Positions 38,384 to 49,471 of a stretch of 64,000 bases of DNA are shown piece by piece. Numbering within the stretch: the first letter of the stretch is position 1; every line of letters starts with the position of its first letter. The DNA is taken from assembly GCF_006439335.1 (NCBI RefSeq), contig NZ_SAWY01000020.1, forward strand, positions 237,865 through 301,864. The letters run 5' to 3'. The position numbers and the translations under genes are program-made. The notes beneath the pieces were generated by a model. The model did no database searches, had not been told where the DNA came from, and saw only the letters and a program-made list of their open reading frames with translations. The DNA is from Litorilituus lipolyticus (lineage in GTDB: Bacteria; Pseudomonadota; Gammaproteobacteria; Enterobacterales; Alteromonadaceae).

Positions 38384-38766
38384 GGCGTATCCTGAGCAAC
38401 ATAGGTCATAATACTCGTTACAGGAAACTCATCATCTTCCTTCACTCGAACTTCCATCACCAATGCGCGCATTTCATTATTGGCTGTTTTGATCACTTTT
38501 TGCTGCCAAAACCAAGTACGGTTAGCTAATTCTACTTCACCTTTTCTATTGTTTTTGGGCGGCCATGTTGTATCTAACTTTGCCGCTACCATCTGGTTTG
38601 ATGCTACCCAATTAGCAAACATTTTCTCATCTAAATGGCTAATATGGCGGTAGTTATTATCTGCCGCACCTAACAAGGCAACACCCGCAATGGCAAAAAT
38701 GGCCATGGCTAACATCACTTCGATTAAGGTAAAGCCATGAGCTCGGCGACTTAAACTACTCATCAT
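38380..38766 (-). CDS. gspI: Type II secretion minor pseudopilin I
   Basis: Minor pseudopilin that starts the tip complex with GspJ and GspK. The leader MMSSLSRRAHG precedes the cleavage site and the hydrophobic helix FTLIEVMLAMAIFAIAGVAL, with the glutamate at mature position 5. Small 128-residue product with a short C-terminal domain including NRTWFWQQKVIKT, as is usual for GspI. Overlaps gspH by 11 bases and gspJ by four. Confidence 0.93.
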   Translation of the reverse strand: MMSSLSRRAHGFTLIEVMLAMAIFAIAGVALLGAADNNYRHISHLDEKMFANWVASNQMVAAKLDTTWPPKNNRKGEVELANRTWFWQQKVIKTANNEMRALVMEVRVKEDDEFPVTSIMTYVAQDTP

Positions 38767-39376
38767 CCAACGTCGGCCCTTCTATAGTAAGTGGTATACT
38801 GTAAAGTCCACTAACGCGGTAAGCCAGGTCCTCAACATCATTAATGAGTGATGCTTCTTCGTTATAGGAGAAAGTTAAACTGAAAGGCGTAATATCACCG
38901 CCTGAGAGTATATAGACTTGCGGTATTATCTTTTTTTCTTTTTCATCCTTATTTCGAGTAGAAAAATCATTTTCATCTTGTTCTTGAATGACACTTGAAT
39001 CAAAGAGCAATGGCTCTTCTATGGGTAAATCATCAAGTTGCAAGCTCATTTCGACTTGCGGAGGCAATTGACCTGCTGTTAACCAATCTTGATCAGCTAT
39101 TTCGCTCCACTTTACTCCGTCATATCCCAAAAATTGATAGTTATCTTCATTAACAACCAAGCCCAGCTCAATGTTATTGAGTAACCCGTAATCAGCAGCG
39201 GTTTCGAAGATGGCGGCAAATTGATGACTACTTTTTTTCAGCACATCCTCAGGTCTTTCACCAAAAAAATTGAATTGTATTGAACTGGCAATAATACCGA
39301 TAAGTACCACAACCACCATCACTTCAATTAAGGTAAAACCTTTTAACTTCTTAGACGTACAATTAACATTCAACAT
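38756..39376 (-). CDS. gspH: Type II secretion minor pseudopilin H
   Basis: Minor pseudopilin. The prepilin site KKLKG/FTLIEVMVVVVLIGIIA lies near residue 13; the rest is a beta-rich domain with ADYGLLNNIELGLVVNEDNY and YQFLGYDGVKWSEI. At 206 residues it is somewhat longer than many GspH, with a charged DEKEKKIIPQV loop near 140. It follows gspG by 46 bases and overlaps gspI. Confidence 0.9.
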   Translation of the reverse strand: MLNVNCTSKKLKGFTLIEVMVVVVLIGIIASSIQFNFFGERPEDVLKKSSHQFAAIFETAADYGLLNNIELGLVVNEDNYQFLGYDGVKWSEIADQDWLTAGQLPPQVEMSLQLDDLPIEEPLLFDSSVIQEQDENDFSTRNKDEKEKKIIPQVYILSGGDITPFSLTFSYNEEASLINDVEDLAYRVSGLYSIPLTIEGPTLDDE

Positions 39377-39422
39377 ATAGTGAAAAGCCAGCGGTCAATT
39401 TAATTAACCCACTCAATATAGC

Positions 39423-39854
39423 TTACTGGTAGTCGCCTAAATTCCAGTTACCAATATCATCTTCTGTACCGGCTTCACCATCAGGGCCCACTGAAAAAAC
39501 ATCCATTTTACCGTGCTCACCTGGGTTTAATAATACATATTCATTACCCCAAGGATCTTTAGGTAAACGTTTAATGTAGCCATCTTCTGGAAAGCGACGT
39601 GGCAAAGGTTCAACATCTGTTTGGCTAACTAACGCTTCTAAGCCTTGCTCTGTTGTTGGATAGTCATAATTATCCATTTTATATAAGCTTAATGAGGTTT
39701 CTAACGCTGTGACATCAGAAATCGCTTTTTGCTCGTTAGCTCGCTCTTGGCTACCCATTAAGTTAGGGACTACCATACTGGCTAAAATACCTAAAATAAC
39801 GATAACTACCATTACCTCAAGCAAGGTAAAACCTCGGTTAGTTGACTTATTCAT
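39423..39854 (-). CDS. gspG: Type II secretion major pseudopilin G
   Basis: Main subunit of the pseudopilus that pushes substrates through the secretin. The leader MNKSTNRG precedes FTLLEVMVVIVILGILASMV, the pilin helix. The C-terminal domain is highly conserved: YKMDNYDYPTTEQGLEALV, RLPKDPWGNEYVL and the calcium-site region VGPDGEAGTEDDIGNW. Length 143 matches. It is in its usual place after gspF, with a 59-base gap that may contain extra translation signals for high expression. Confidence 0.97.
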   Translation of the reverse strand: MNKSTNRGFTLLEVMVVIVILGILASMVVPNLMGSQERANEQKAISDVTALETSLSLYKMDNYDYPTTEQGLEALVSQTDVEPLPRRFPEDGYIKRLPKDPWGNEYVLLNPGEHGKMDVFSVGPDGEAGTEDDIGNWNLGDYQ

Positions 39855-39913
39855 ACTCTTTTCCTATTTGCGCTATAAATCTAAAAAATTGATTATTCGT
39901 TCTTGTTAATGAC

Positions 39914-41146
39914 TTAACCGCCCACTAAAGTGTTCAGCTGTAAAATTGGTTGCAATATGGCCATAACAATAAACAAAACCACACCTGCCATACCTACCAT
40001 CAGGGCTGGTTCAAAGGCCTTTAATGAAATACTCACTAAAGCTTCAAACTCTCTGTCTTGGTTATCTGCAGCTCTACCTAGCATATGCTCTAATTGACCA
40101 CTTTTTTCACCACTAGCTATCATATGAAGCATCATAGGTGGAAACAGTTTAGTCTGCTCTAAAGAAACTCGTAAGCTTGCCCCTTCTCTGACCTTATCGG
40201 CTGCTGATTTAACCTCTTGCTTCATAAATAAGTTATCAAGCACTTCGCCAGAAATCCTCATACTTTCAAGTAAAGGTACCGCACTAGCCGTTAATATACT
40301 TAAAGTACGGGCAAACCTTGCTGTGTTCACACCTCGAGCAACTTTACCTATGGCAGGTATAGCCAGTACTTTTTGATGAAAGGCTAACCTGAAAGCTGGC
40401 TTTTTCAATAGCTGTGAAAAAACAAGCATAATGACAGCAATCAACATGACGATAAACAAACCATAATCGCGCAAGAAATCACTGCTGGCGATCAAAAACT
40501 GCGTCGTCCCAGGTAAATTCTCGCCCATATGCTCAAATTGCCCGACAATCTTCGGCACAACTGCAGTAAGTAAAACGGCAATAACACCGACAGCAACAAC
40601 GGTCATGATAATAGGATAAACCAACGCCTGTATAAGCTGAGAGCGCATCTGTTGGCGCTGCTCGGTATAATCGGCTAAACGGTTTAAAACTTTATCTAAA
40701 TGACCTGACTTTTCACCTGCGGCAACCATAGCACGATACAAACGGTTAAAGATTTTAGGGTATTCCGCCATACTTTCAGCTAAACCATAACCTTCAGTAA
40801 CTTTACTACGCACCCCCATAATCATACTTTTAATACGATTATTATCACACTGTTCCGCTACAGCCATTAGGGATTCTTCAAGGGGTAAACCTGACTCAAC
40901 TAATGTCGCTAGTTGACGGGTAATTAACGCTAAATCTGCCGCTGAAACTTTACCGCCAGAGCCACGTAATACTGAACTACTTTTACCCGAAGTACCTTTA
41001 CTTTTTGCTAAAGTCGCATTGACCTCTAAAGGAATTAGCCCTTGCTCTCTGAGCATTGAGCGAACTTGTCTAGGAGTATCGCCTTCAATAACGCCTTTTT
41101 TGGTTTTGCCTTTTTGATCTACGGCTTGATAATCAAACGCTGCCAT
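39914..41146 (-). CDS. gspF: Type II secretion inner-membrane protein F
   Basis: Polytopic membrane protein at the centre of the assembly platform. N-terminal MAAFDYQAVDQKGKTKKGVIEG is the family start; two repeated GspF domains contain TRQLATLVESGLPLEESL and ARTLSILTASAVPLLESM. Three membrane helices lie near 170-190, 220-240 and 375-400. The 410-residue length is standard. It follows gspE by seven bases. Confidence 0.96.
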   Translation of the reverse strand: MAAFDYQAVDQKGKTKKGVIEGDTPRQVRSMLREQGLIPLEVNATLAKSKGTSGKSSSVLRGSGGKVSAADLALITRQLATLVESGLPLEESLMAVAEQCDNNRIKSMIMGVRSKVTEGYGLAESMAEYPKIFNRLYRAMVAAGEKSGHLDKVLNRLADYTEQRQQMRSQLIQALVYPIIMTVVAVGVIAVLLTAVVPKIVGQFEHMGENLPGTTQFLIASSDFLRDYGLFIVMLIAVIMLVFSQLLKKPAFRLAFHQKVLAIPAIGKVARGVNTARFARTLSILTASAVPLLESMRISGEVLDNLFMKQEVKSAADKVREGASLRVSLEQTKLFPPMMLHMIASGEKSGQLEHMLGRAADNQDREFEALVSISLKAFEPALMVGMAGVVLFIVMAILQPILQLNTLVGG

Positions 41147-41153
41147 AACTTAC

Positions 41154-42731
41154 CTAGTCTTCTCGTGTAACTCGAAGAACTTCTTCAAGGGTTGTTTGGC
41201 CTAACATGACTTTATCAAAACCATCTCGACGTATACTTTTATGACTTTTACGAACAAACTTTTCAATAGCTTGTTCACCCTGACCGTTATGAATCAGTTC
41301 TCGGACATTATCATCAACAGGGAGTAATTCATGAATACCTGTTCGACCTCTATAGCCTTTGAAATTACATTCTGGGCAACCTACTGCGCGATAAATCACT
41401 TCAGTAGTATCATCCTTAAGACCGAGTAAACCTCTTTCCTCTTCGTCTGGTAAATGGCTTTCTCGACAATGAGGGCATAACGTTCTCACTAACCGTTGCG
41501 CTAAAACACCTAACAAGCTCGACGATAATAAGAAAGGCTCAACTCCCATATCTTCCATACGGGTAATAGCGCCTGCGGCAGTATTGGTATGCAGTGTTGA
41601 TAATACCAAGTGACCCGTTAAACTGGCTTGTACGGCAATTTGTGCAGTTTCCAAGTCACGAATCTCACCAACCATTACTACATCAGGATCTTGACGTAAA
41701 ATAGCACGTAAACCACGAGCAAAGGTCATATCAACCTTAGTATTAACTTGGGTTTGACCTATGCCTTCAATGGCATACTCAATAGGATCTTCTACCGTTA
41801 AAATATTGCGCTCTTTCGCATCAATTTGTGACAAGCCAGCATATAGGGTGGTACTTTTACCAGAGCCTGTTGGCCCGGTGACTAATATAATACCGTGTGG
41901 CTTTTCAATGATTTGTGAGAAATTAACACGGATATTATCCGTCATCCCTAAGTCTTGTAAGTCTAATCTTGCTGCATTTTTATCAAGTAAACGTAACACA
42001 ACTCGCTCACCATGACCTGTTGGCATGGTTGAAACACGTACATCTACTGCTCGGCCACCAATACGTAATGAAATTCGGCCATCTTGTGGAATACGCTTTT
42101 CAGCAATATCAAGTTTTGCCATGACTTTAATACGAGAAACTAATAGTGAAGCCAATTTACGGTTCGGCTTAAGCACTTCACGTAAAACGCCATCTACACG
42201 AAAACGTATTTGCAGGGCATTTTCAAAGGTTTCAATATGGATATCAGAAGCATTTTCTTTAATGGCTTCACTAAGCATGGCATTGATGAGTTTAATGATA
42301 GGGGCATCATCTTCATTCTCGAGTAAATCTTCACTTTCAACCATTTCATCGGCTAATGAATACAAATCAACTTCATTACCAATATCTTCCATCATTTGCT
42401 GGGCTTCTGATGAATCACGTTGATACGTTTCAGTGAGCAATAACTCAAACGCATCTTCATTGAGAAAATCAAAGTCAAAGTCATTTTTCAGTAAACGACG
42501 CACTTCTAACACAATATCGAAATTAACATTAGCAAGACAATGTAAAGTGTATGCAAACTTATATTGCTCATCTTCACTATCATTACGAGTGACTAGCACA
42601 CTATGGCGCTTAGCAAAGGCAAAAGGGAGCAACCATGAACTCAAGTTTTCTTCGTGATCAGACTCAAGCTCTTCGACTAGGCTGTCTGCTGTTATTTCCT
42701 CTTCAGCAAGCGTATCAATATCAACCGTCAT
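41154..42731 (-). CDS. gspE: Type II secretion ATPase E
   Basis: Cytoplasmic hexameric ATPase that powers pseudopilus assembly. The catalytic core has the Walker [18 protein letters not shown] (about residue 280), the Asp box [10 protein letters not shown], Walker [17 protein letters not shown] and the His box [14 protein letters not shown]. The zinc module shows the four cysteines of CPHC and CPEC. Length 525 fits. The ATG overlaps the gspD stop by one base (TAATG). Confidence 0.97.
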   Translation of the reverse strand: MTVDIDTLAEEEITADSLVEELESDHEENLSSWLLPFAFAKRHSVLVTRNDSEDEQYKFAYTLHCLANVNFDIVLEVRRLLKNDFDFDFLNEDAFELLLTETYQRDSSEAQQMMEDIGNEVDLYSLADEMVESEDLLENEDDAPIIKLINAMLSEAIKENASDIHIETFENALQIRFRVDGVLREVLKPNRKLASLLVSRIKVMAKLDIAEKRIPQDGRISLRIGGRAVDVRVSTMPTGHGERVVLRLLDKNAARLDLQDLGMTDNIRVNFSQIIEKPHGIILVTGPTGSGKSTTLYAGLSQIDAKERNILTVEDPIEYAIEGIGQTQVNTKVDMTFARGLRAILRQDPDVVMVGEIRDLETAQIAVQASLTGHLVLSTLHTNTAAGAITRMEDMGVEPFLLSSSLLGVLAQRLVRTLCPHCRESHLPDEEERGLLGLKDDTTEVIYRAVGCPECNFKGYRGRTGIHELLPVDDNVRELIHNGQGEQAIEKFVRKSHKSIRRDGFDKVMLGQTTLEEVLRVTRED

Positions 42732-44899
42732 TAGTTTTTATCTTCCGCTGCTTCGAGTTTTTCTTGTAGTTCTAGCGCTTTTTTATACTCTTCGTACGAG
42801 GGTTCCTTGTACTTACTTTGATCGTTATTTAAGTTTTCTTGTTCTTTTTTCTTCTGTTGAATTGTCTTTTGATACTCTTCAAACGATGGTGGTAATGTTA
42901 ATTTGTCGTTCCACTTAGGCAAAATAGGCATATTTTCGTTACTCATTAACGATAAGCCTTCTTCTTGCTTACGAATTTGGTCAGCACGAATATAGTTATA
43001 CTTATTCTTACTCATTTGCTCCATTAATGCGCCTTCACGCACAATGGTAGGCCGTAAAAACACCATTAAATTACGTTTACGAGTACTGTTGGTGGTTGAT
43101 TTAAATAAATGGCCGATGAAAGGAATATCACCGAGTAATGGTACTTTTTGCACACTTTCTTGCACGTTTTCATCTATTAAGCCGCCCAGAATCACAGTAT
43201 CGCCATTATCAGCCATTACTGTGGTTTTTATCTCTCTTTTATCAATAGAGATATCAACACCTGTTGCTCCACTAACCGAAGAAACTTCTTGCTCAATAAT
43301 TAATTGTACCGCATCGCCTTCATTCACTTGCGGTGTAACACGCAGCTTCACCCCCACTTCTTGGCGATCTACTGTTTGGAATGGGTTATTGTTATTACTG
43401 CCTGTGGCAGAGCCAGTGATGATAGGCACTTCTTGACCGACAATGAAGTAAGCTTCTTCATTATCCAACGTGGTGATACTTGGTGTTGCTAAAATATTTG
43501 AGTTGGTATCATTACTTACCGCTTGAATAATAGCGCCCCAATCATTTTTCATAATACCAAACATCATACCGCTTACTGAGCCTAATACCTCAGCCAGCAT
43601 AGTGTAATCACCTTCGGTATCATTTTTGTAATAACCTTCTTGAATAACTTGGTTATTGTCACCTAGCAAAGCAGGAACAAACTCCCCCTTAGTGGTTTCG
43701 GCTGCCTTAGCCGCAGCAGCAACTTGACTAATAGGTGCAGGGCCATTGTTAAATTGGGTAAAACCACCCTGCTCGTTATACCATTGCACACCTAAACTAA
43801 CGCCATCGCCTTCAAATACTTCAACGATAATTGCTTCAACTAATACTTGCGCACGGCGTACATCTAATTGACGAATTACCGCTTCTAACGAGGCTAACAT
43901 ATCAGGTTGAGCAGTAATCACTATAGCGTTAGTTGATTCATGGGCATCAATGCTGATATCACGTTTTTGTGATGTACGAGCTGTCGTTTTAGTGCCACTG
44001 CTTTCAGCAACAATGGATTCACTCACGCCTTTTAATACTTTGACTAAATCTTCTGCTTTAGAGTACTTAAGGTAATAAACACGAGTATTACCATTGGTTT
44101 CTAACTCACTATCTAAACGTTTAACCAAACGTACAACACGCTCACGGGCTTTAACTTCACCACTAATAATAACGCTGTTTGAACGGTCATCAGCAACAAT
44201 CTTTGGAATTAGGAAAGTAGGTTGTCCAGCTTTACCACTGGTCGGCTTATTCATGGCTTCAATAATGCGAACCATTTCACCTGCTGAGGCATATTCTAAT
44301 TTAATAATTTCAACGTCTTGGTCACCTGCTCTATCAACTCGCTCAATAATTTTAACTAAACGATTAACGGTCGCAGCCGTACCTGTAAGCATAATAACGT
44401 TCGCAGGATCGTAATTTACAACGTTACCACCACCGGCTTGATCTGATAATTGACGTAGTAAAGGTACTAATTCTCGTACTGTAACATTTTTCACTTCAAC
44501 TACACGGGTAACCATTTCATCACCCAAAATAGTACTGCCGCTACCTATAACAGGAATAGCCGCTGTTTTGGCATCTTTATTACGGATAATTTTAATAATA
44601 TTATTATCCATTTCGACCGCTGCAAAACCATACACTTCTAGTACATTCAAAAAGAATTGATAATATTGCTCTTCACTCAATAAATCATAGCTACGAACAT
44701 TGATTTTGCCTCGAACATTCGGGTCAACAATCATAGTTTTCTTAAGGTTTTTACCGACAATATTGACAAACTCAGTAATTTCAGTGCCTTTAAAGTTTGG
44801 AGAATATTGGGCTGCATGACTTTGTCCGACTAAGAACAAAGTGTTCATGGCCATAGCTGTCGTTAGCGCGATAATGAAATGTTTTAATTTATTATTCAT
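42731..44899 (-). CDS. gspD: Type II secretion secretin D
   Basis: Outer-membrane channel of the system. After a signal peptide ([20 protein letters not shown] to SHA) comes the N0 domain starting [18 protein letters not shown], three N-type repeats ([18 protein letters not shown] in the last), and the secretin core with [35 protein letters not shown] and [14 protein letters not shown]. The C-terminal tail is Lys/Glu-rich. No gspS pilotin is seen nearby. The start at 44899 is chosen because it gives a proper signal peptide; an ATG at 44959 is also open. Confidence 0.96.
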   Translation of the reverse strand: MNNKLKHFIIALTTAMAMNTLFLVGQSHAAQYSPNFKGTEITEFVNIVGKNLKKTMIVDPNVRGKINVRSYDLLSEEQYYQFFLNVLEVYGFAAVEMDNNIIKIIRNKDAKTAAIPVIGSGSTILGDEMVTRVVEVKNVTVRELVPLLRQLSDQAGGGNVVNYDPANVIMLTGTAATVNRLVKIIERVDRAGDQDVEIIKLEYASAGEMVRIIEAMNKPTSGKAGQPTFLIPKIVADDRSNSVIISGEVKARERVVRLVKRLDSELETNGNTRVYYLKYSKAEDLVKVLKGVSESIVAESSGTKTTARTSQKRDISIDAHESTNAIVITAQPDMLASLEAVIRQLDVRRAQVLVEAIIVEVFEGDGVSLGVQWYNEQGGFTQFNNGPAPISQVAAAAKAAETTKGEFVPALLGDNNQVIQEGYYKNDTEGDYTMLAEVLGSVSGMMFGIMKNDWGAIIQAVSNDTNSNILATPSITTLDNEEAYFIVGQEVPIITGSATGSNNNNPFQTVDRQEVGVKLRVTPQVNEGDAVQLIIEQEVSSVSGATGVDISIDKREIKTTVMADNGDTVILGGLIDENVQESVQKVPLLGDIPFIGHLFKSTTNSTRKRNLMVFLRPTIVREGALMEQMSKNKYNYIRADQIRKQEEGLSLMSNENMPILPKWNDKLTLPPSFEEYQKTIQQKKKEQENLNNDQSKYKEPSYEEYKKALELQEKLEAAEDKN

Positions 44900-44983
44900 G
44901 GTTGCTTGCTTGTTAGAAAATGGGGCGTCAATGTCGTTACGCTTGAAAAAATTTATCATAATTATTGTTATCTCTGCGCTTTA

Positions 44984-45931
44984 CTACTCAATACTAAAGA
45001 GAATTTCGGTCAGTGTACCTTTGCGGTCTACTAATAAAGAAACATCTTTTGCTTGTTTCATTTCAGTCAACGCTTTAGCTGCATCGCTACTAGCCGTTAA
45101 ATCATAGCCATTCATTTGCACGGCAACATCACCTGATTTTAAGCCAGACAACTTAAAAAACTCTGGTTTCTTGCCTGGTCTTAACGCGTAACCGACAATC
45201 TTACCATTTTTTCGTTTAGGGTGGATTCTTAGATGATCGGAGATGCTTCCCGGATTATCGCTTAAATCATTCCGTAGTGTTTTTGCTTGTTGCTGTAATG
45301 CTTTATTAGTACGCTGATCAATAACTTTTGCTTTGTTTTTAGCTTGCTGTGGGCTAGGCAACGGCTTTCTTTCTGGTCTTTTCTTTGACTCTACAGAATA
45401 CGCAGGCTGCTTATAATCAAAGCCGTCAAGCATTAAGGTTTCTAGGCGGCCAGCGCGTTTAATTAGCACCCTGTCCATCAAAACTTTTTCAAGGCTTGCT
45501 CTTGTTCCTACAATTAAATCACCAATTCCATAGGTTTCTTGCTTACCTTTATGTTCTATAATCGCTGCTGCTGTCGCTTTACTGTCACTGGCGACTAAAC
45601 CAGATAATACTAACTTCAAACTTGTTTGTGGCGCATCTTCTGCCAGCACCTCAATTTCTTGAACCTCTTCTTCAGTAAAAATACCAAATAAGTTCAGTGC
45701 TTGCAGCTCATTTAAATTAAATGATTCCTTACTGCTTTGTGCTACTTTACTTTTTCCAACAAACTTAGCCGATGGCGGCAAATTAGGTTGCGGCATCAAT
45801 AGCCATGTCATATTCGCCATGACATAAGCTATGTAAGCTAGCAAGATTACCCCCGCTACTCGCGCTGCTTTCTTCTGTGCAAGTTTAGTGAGTAATGCAG
45901 TGTATGATGTAAAATCAATCGGTAGAGTCAT
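44984..45931 (-). CDS. gspC: Type II secretion system protein C
   Basis: Inner-membrane protein that links the platform to the secretin and helps choose substrates. One helix (VAGVILLAYIAYVMANMTWL) near residues 24-43, then the HR domain with LNLFGIFTEE and LKLVLSGLVASDSKATAAAI, a long basic linker and a C-terminal PDZ-like domain ending GLKSGDVAVQMNGYDL. The ATG at 45931 gives MTLPIDF and a normal cytoplasmic tail; a longer frame to 46009 is unlikely. First gene of the gsp operon, divergent from hslR. Confidence 0.93.
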   Translation of the reverse strand: MTLPIDFTSYTALLTKLAQKKAARVAGVILLAYIAYVMANMTWLLMPQPNLPPSAKFVGKSKVAQSSKESFNLNELQALNLFGIFTEEEVQEIEVLAEDAPQTSLKLVLSGLVASDSKATAAAIIEHKGKQETYGIGDLIVGTRASLEKVLMDRVLIKRAGRLETLMLDGFDYKQPAYSVESKKRPERKPLPSPQQAKNKAKVIDQRTNKALQQQAKTLRNDLSDNPGSISDHLRIHPKRKNGKIVGYALRPGKKPEFFKLSGLKSGDVAVQMNGYDLTASSDAAKALTEMKQAKDVSLLVDRKGTLTEILFSIE

Positions 45932-46198
45932 ACTTCTTCTTATTTTAATTAAATGACCATTATTTCTGCTTGTCTGGACAATAAAATCATCAATGATAAT
46001 CACTATCAACCAAAATTATTCTTGGGATAATACTTCAGCTACAGCAAAGCAACAAGCAATGTAGGCAGTTTTTAACTAATATTTACAAAAGAGTTCGTGA
46101 TGATATGGCGAAAACAGACGACTTATGTTAATTTGCGCACAAATTTTCAGGGCCAAATAACAAGCATTTTCGGTTTATTATCTAAATAGGTATAAAAT

Positions 46199-46600
46199 AT
46201 GGGCGCAACACAAAGTGATTTAACTTCTACCCGTCTAGATAAATGGCTTTGGGCAGCAAGATTCTATAAAACCCGAGCCATCGCTAAACAGATGATTGAT
46301 GGCGGTAAAGTGTTTTATAATGGTCAACGAACTAAGTCAGGCAAGGCTGTCGCCCTTGGCGATATAATCAAAGTTCGACAAGGCTTTGAAGAAAAGGAAG
46401 TGCAAATCATTGCATTGGCTGACAGAAGACGCGATGCCACTTTTGCCCAAACCTTATATAAAGAAACTGCTCAAAGTATTGCAACTCGTGAAAAAAATGC
46501 TTTAGCAAGAAAACAAGGCATATTATTAAGCCCTGCAAGTGATACTAAACCTGATAAAAAACAACGAAGACAAATTAGAGAATTTAAAGAAAGGATGTAG
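46199..46600 (+). CDS. hslR: Ribosome-associated heat shock protein Hsp15
   Basis: S4-domain RNA-binding protein that binds stalled free 50S subunits still carrying a nascent chain. The S4 signature is RLDKWLWAARFYKTRAIAKQ then MIDGGKVFYNGQRTK (residues about 12-48). The C-terminus is basic (KPDKKQRRQIREFKERM). Length 133 equals E. coli HslR. It is followed two bases later by hslO, the same heat-shock pair as in E. coli. Confidence 0.96.
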   Translation: MGATQSDLTSTRLDKWLWAARFYKTRAIAKQMIDGGKVFYNGQRTKSGKAVALGDIIKVRQGFEEKEVQIIALADRRRDATFAQTLYKETAQSIATREKNALARKQGILLSPASDTKPDKKQRRQIREFKERM

Positions 46601-46602
46601 CC

Positions 46603-47463
46603 ATGAGCCAATTTGATGTATTGAATCGTTATTTATTCGCTGATTCACACGCCCGTGGAGAATTGGTTCAATTAGATGAATGCTATAAAAGCATTATTAA
46701 AAACCATAACTACCCACAAGGCGTACAAGCGCTGTTGGGTGAGTTACTCGCCGCAACCAGTTTATTAACAGCCACGTTAAAATTTGAGGGTGACATTACC
46801 GTTCAATTACAAGGCGATGGACCGATAGGCTACTTATCGGTTAGTGGTAACCATGAACAACAAATGCGTGGCATTGCTAAACTTAAGCAAGACACTCAAG
46901 AAACAGGATTACATACCTTAATTGGTAAGGGTACTATGGTTATTACCATTAGACCCAGCAAAGGTGAAGCGTACCAAGGCGTAGTCGCCTTAGAGCATGA
47001 TACCTTAGCTGAATGCTTAGCCCATTATTTTGAGGTTTCTGAGCAAATACCCACCAAACTATGGTTGTTTGCCGATAGTGAAAAGCAACTTGCAGGCGGC
47101 GCGTTAGTACAATTACTGCCAGATGGTGACGATAAAGACAAGCAACAAAATGATTTTGAGCACTTAAGTCAATTAACTAACACGATTAAATCAGAAGAAA
47201 TTTTTACCCTTGAAGCTGAAGCTTTATTATACCGTTTATACCATCAAGAACAGGTAAATATCTTTGAGCCTCAGGAAATTAGCTATGTTTGTGGCTGTTC
47301 AGAAGAGAAGTGCTTAGCGGCAATATCACAAATAGAGCCGAGTGAAATTCGTGCCATTTTGGCTGAACAAGGAAAAATTTCTATGCATTGTGATTTTTGC
47401 TTAACAACTTACGATTTTGACGAAGCCAAACTACAAGGTTTCATTTCGAAACTTAAACATTAA
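46603..47463 (+). CDS. hslO: Redox-regulated chaperone Hsp33
   Basis: Chaperone switched on by oxidation. The N-terminal domain begins RYLFADSHARGELVQLDECY; the C-terminal zinc switch has its four cysteines in VCGCSEEKC (about residues 228-236) and HCDFC (about 262-266), the CXC...CXXC arrangement of Hsp33. Length 286 is normal. Two bases separate it from hslR. A 15-bp inverted repeat lies 30 bases past its stop. Confidence 0.97.
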   Translation: MSQFDVLNRYLFADSHARGELVQLDECYKSIIKNHNYPQGVQALLGELLAATSLLTATLKFEGDITVQLQGDGPIGYLSVSGNHEQQMRGIAKLKQDTQETGLHTLIGKGTMVITIRPSKGEAYQGVVALEHDTLAECLAHYFEVSEQIPTKLWLFADSEKQLAGGALVQLLPDGDDKDKQQNDFEHLSQLTNTIKSEEIFTLEAEALLYRLYHQEQVNIFEPQEISYVCGCSEEKCLAAISQIEPSEIRAILAEQGKISMHCDFCLTTYDFDEAKLQGFISKLKH

Positions 47464-47493
47464 TTTTTTCTTACCTTTTATTAACATCACTCC

Positions 47494-47541
47494 CTTGTTT
47501 ATGCTTTATTTATTTACCAAACAAATTAAAGCATAAACAAG
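47494..47541. repeat. Long perfect inverted repeat between hslO and pckA
   Basis: CTTGTTTATGCTTTA (47494-47508) is repeated inverted as TAAAGCATAAACAAG (47527-47541), a perfect 15-bp match around an 18-base loop. No T-run follows on plus (GAGTACC), so it is not a plain intrinsic terminator for hslO. It lies 221 bases upstream of pckA and could be an mRNA end protector or a large operator. Confidence 0.7.
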
Positions 47542-47761
47542 AGTACCTTCTAGAGGCCTTTAAACATAGACACCAACCCAGTTTTATTAAACAAATCAAT
47601 ATAATTTAGCCATCATTCATGTCGCTTATAATGAAAACTTTCACATTAAACGATTTTTTTCTTTCGTTTTGTTAGTTAATCGCCTAAAATACCGCCTGAA
47701 TATAAGCATGAAAACTTTCAAACCCCAAAAAAATTTTGTCATACCTAGGAGATGATGTGCT

Positions 47762-49372
47762 ATGACCGCCATAGAAAACTCGATTGATTTGTCACAATAC
47801 GGCATAACTAATGTTAATGAAGTTGTTTACAATCCATCTTATGAGTTACTTTTTGCCGAAGAAACCAGAGCAGATTTAGAAGGCTTTGATAAAGGTGTCG
47901 TAACTGAGCTTGGCGCGGTTAATGTGAATACAGGTATTTTTACCGGTCGTTCTCCAAAAGATAAATACATAGTTCGTGACGACGTAACCCGTGATACGGT
48001 TTGGTGGTCAGATCAAGGTAAAAATGACAACAAACCTATGTCTGAAGAAACATGGGGCGAGTTAAAAGCATTAGTTACAACACAATTATCAGGTAAGCGC
48101 TTATTTGTTGTTGATACCTACTGTGGTGCATGTGAAAACACTCGTTTGAAAGTTCGCTTTATTACTGAAGTAGCATGGCAAGCTCACTTTGTTAAGAACA
48201 TGTTTATTCGCCCTTCTGATGAAGAACTTAAAACTTACGAACCAGATTTCGTCGTAATGAATGGCGCCAAAACAACTAACCCTAACTGGGAAGCTCAAGG
48301 GCTAAACTCTGAAAACTTTGTCGCCTTCAACTTAACTGAGAAAATCCAGTTAATTGGTGGTACTTGGTACGGTGGTGAAATGAAAAAAGGTATGTTCTCT
48401 ATGATGAACTACTTATTGCCACTTCAAGGTATTGCTTCAATGCACTGTAGCGCAAACGTTGGCAAAGAAGGCGATGTAGCAGTATTCTTCGGTTTATCAG
48501 GAACAGGGAAAACAACTCTTTCAACGGATCCTAAACGTGAACTAATCGGTGATGATGAACACGGTTGGGATGACACAGGTGTTTTCAACTTTGAAGGTGG
48601 TTGCTACGCAAAAACTATCAAGTTAAGCAAAGAAAACGAACCAGATATCTATAATGCTATTCGTCGTGATGCGCTACTTGAAAACGTTACCGTAGCAGAA
48701 GATGGCACAATTGATTTTGATGATAACTCACGTACAGAAAACACACGTGTATCATACCCAATCCACCACATTGACAATATTGTTAAGCCAGTTTCTCGTG
48801 CAGGCCACGCGAAAAAAGTTATTTTCTTAACAGCTGATGCTTTTGGTGTATTACCTCCAGTTGCTAAACTTACGCCAGAGCAAACCGAGTACTACTTCCT
48901 TTCAGGTTTCACTGCAAAACTTGCAGGTACTGAACGTGGTATTACTGAACCGACACCTACATTCTCAAGTTGTTTTGGTGCGGCGTTCTTAAGCTTACAC
49001 CCTACACAGTATGCTGAAGTATTACATAAGCGTATGGAAGCAGCTGGTGCAGAAGCTTACTTAGTTAATACTGGCTGGAACGGTACTGGCAAGCGTATTT
49101 CAATCAAAGCAACGCGTGCTATCATTGATTCAATTTTAGATGGTTCAATTGATGATGCTGAAACAACAGTTATTCCAATGTTTAACCTTGAAGTGCCTAA
49201 CACTGTTGCAGGCGTTGAAGGTGATATTCTTGACCCAAGAAATACATACGAAGATCAAAACGAGTGGCACACTAAAGCAGTAGACTTAGCAAATCGCTTT
49301 GTTAATAACTTTGATAAGTTCACTGATACTGAAAATGGTAAATCGTTAGTTGCTGCGGGACCGCAAGTATAA
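47762..49372 (+). CDS. pckA: Phosphoenolpyruvate carboxykinase (ATP)
   Basis: Converts oxaloacetate and ATP to phosphoenolpyruvate, the entry to gluconeogenesis. Signature motifs: [14 protein letters not shown] (about residue 58), [18 protein letters not shown], the P-loop [18 protein letters not shown] (about 240-257) and [11 protein letters not shown], all close to E. coli PckA. The 536-residue length matches. AGGAG lies about 11 bases upstream of the ATG. Monocistronic, with a leader of nearly 300 bases and its own terminator. Confidence 0.98.
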   Translation: MTAIENSIDLSQYGITNVNEVVYNPSYELLFAEETRADLEGFDKGVVTELGAVNVNTGIFTGRSPKDKYIVRDDVTRDTVWWSDQGKNDNKPMSEETWGELKALVTTQLSGKRLFVVDTYCGACENTRLKVRFITEVAWQAHFVKNMFIRPSDEELKTYEPDFVVMNGAKTTNPNWEAQGLNSENFVAFNLTEKIQLIGGTWYGGEMKKGMFSMMNYLLPLQGIASMHCSANVGKEGDVAVFFGLSGTGKTTLSTDPKRELIGDDEHGWDDTGVFNFEGGCYAKTIKLSKENEPDIYNAIRRDALLENVTVAEDGTIDFDDNSRTENTRVSYPIHHIDNIVKPVSRAGHAKKVIFLTADAFGVLPPVAKLTPEQTEYYFLSGFTAKLAGTERGITEPTPTFSSCFGAAFLSLHPTQYAEVLHKRMEAAGAEAYLVNTGWNGTGKRISIKATRAIIDSILDGSIDDAETTVIPMFNLEVPNTVAGVEGDILDPRNTYEDQNEWHTKAVDLANRFVNNFDKFTDTENGKSLVAAGPQV

Positions 49373-49401
49373 CCACATACTAACAATTAACGACTCATTA
49401 T

Positions 49402-49434
49402 AAAGCCTGTTATTTATTAACAGGCTTTTTTGTT
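49402..49434 (+). terminator. Terminator after pckA
   Basis: AAAGCCTGTTA and TAACAGGCTTT form a perfect 11-bp stem with loop TTTAT, followed by a T-run, 29 bases past the pckA stop. Confidence 0.92.
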
Positions 49435-49471
49435 TGGACGATTTGTAAGCGACTCTCTAAAAAGCCCTAAA

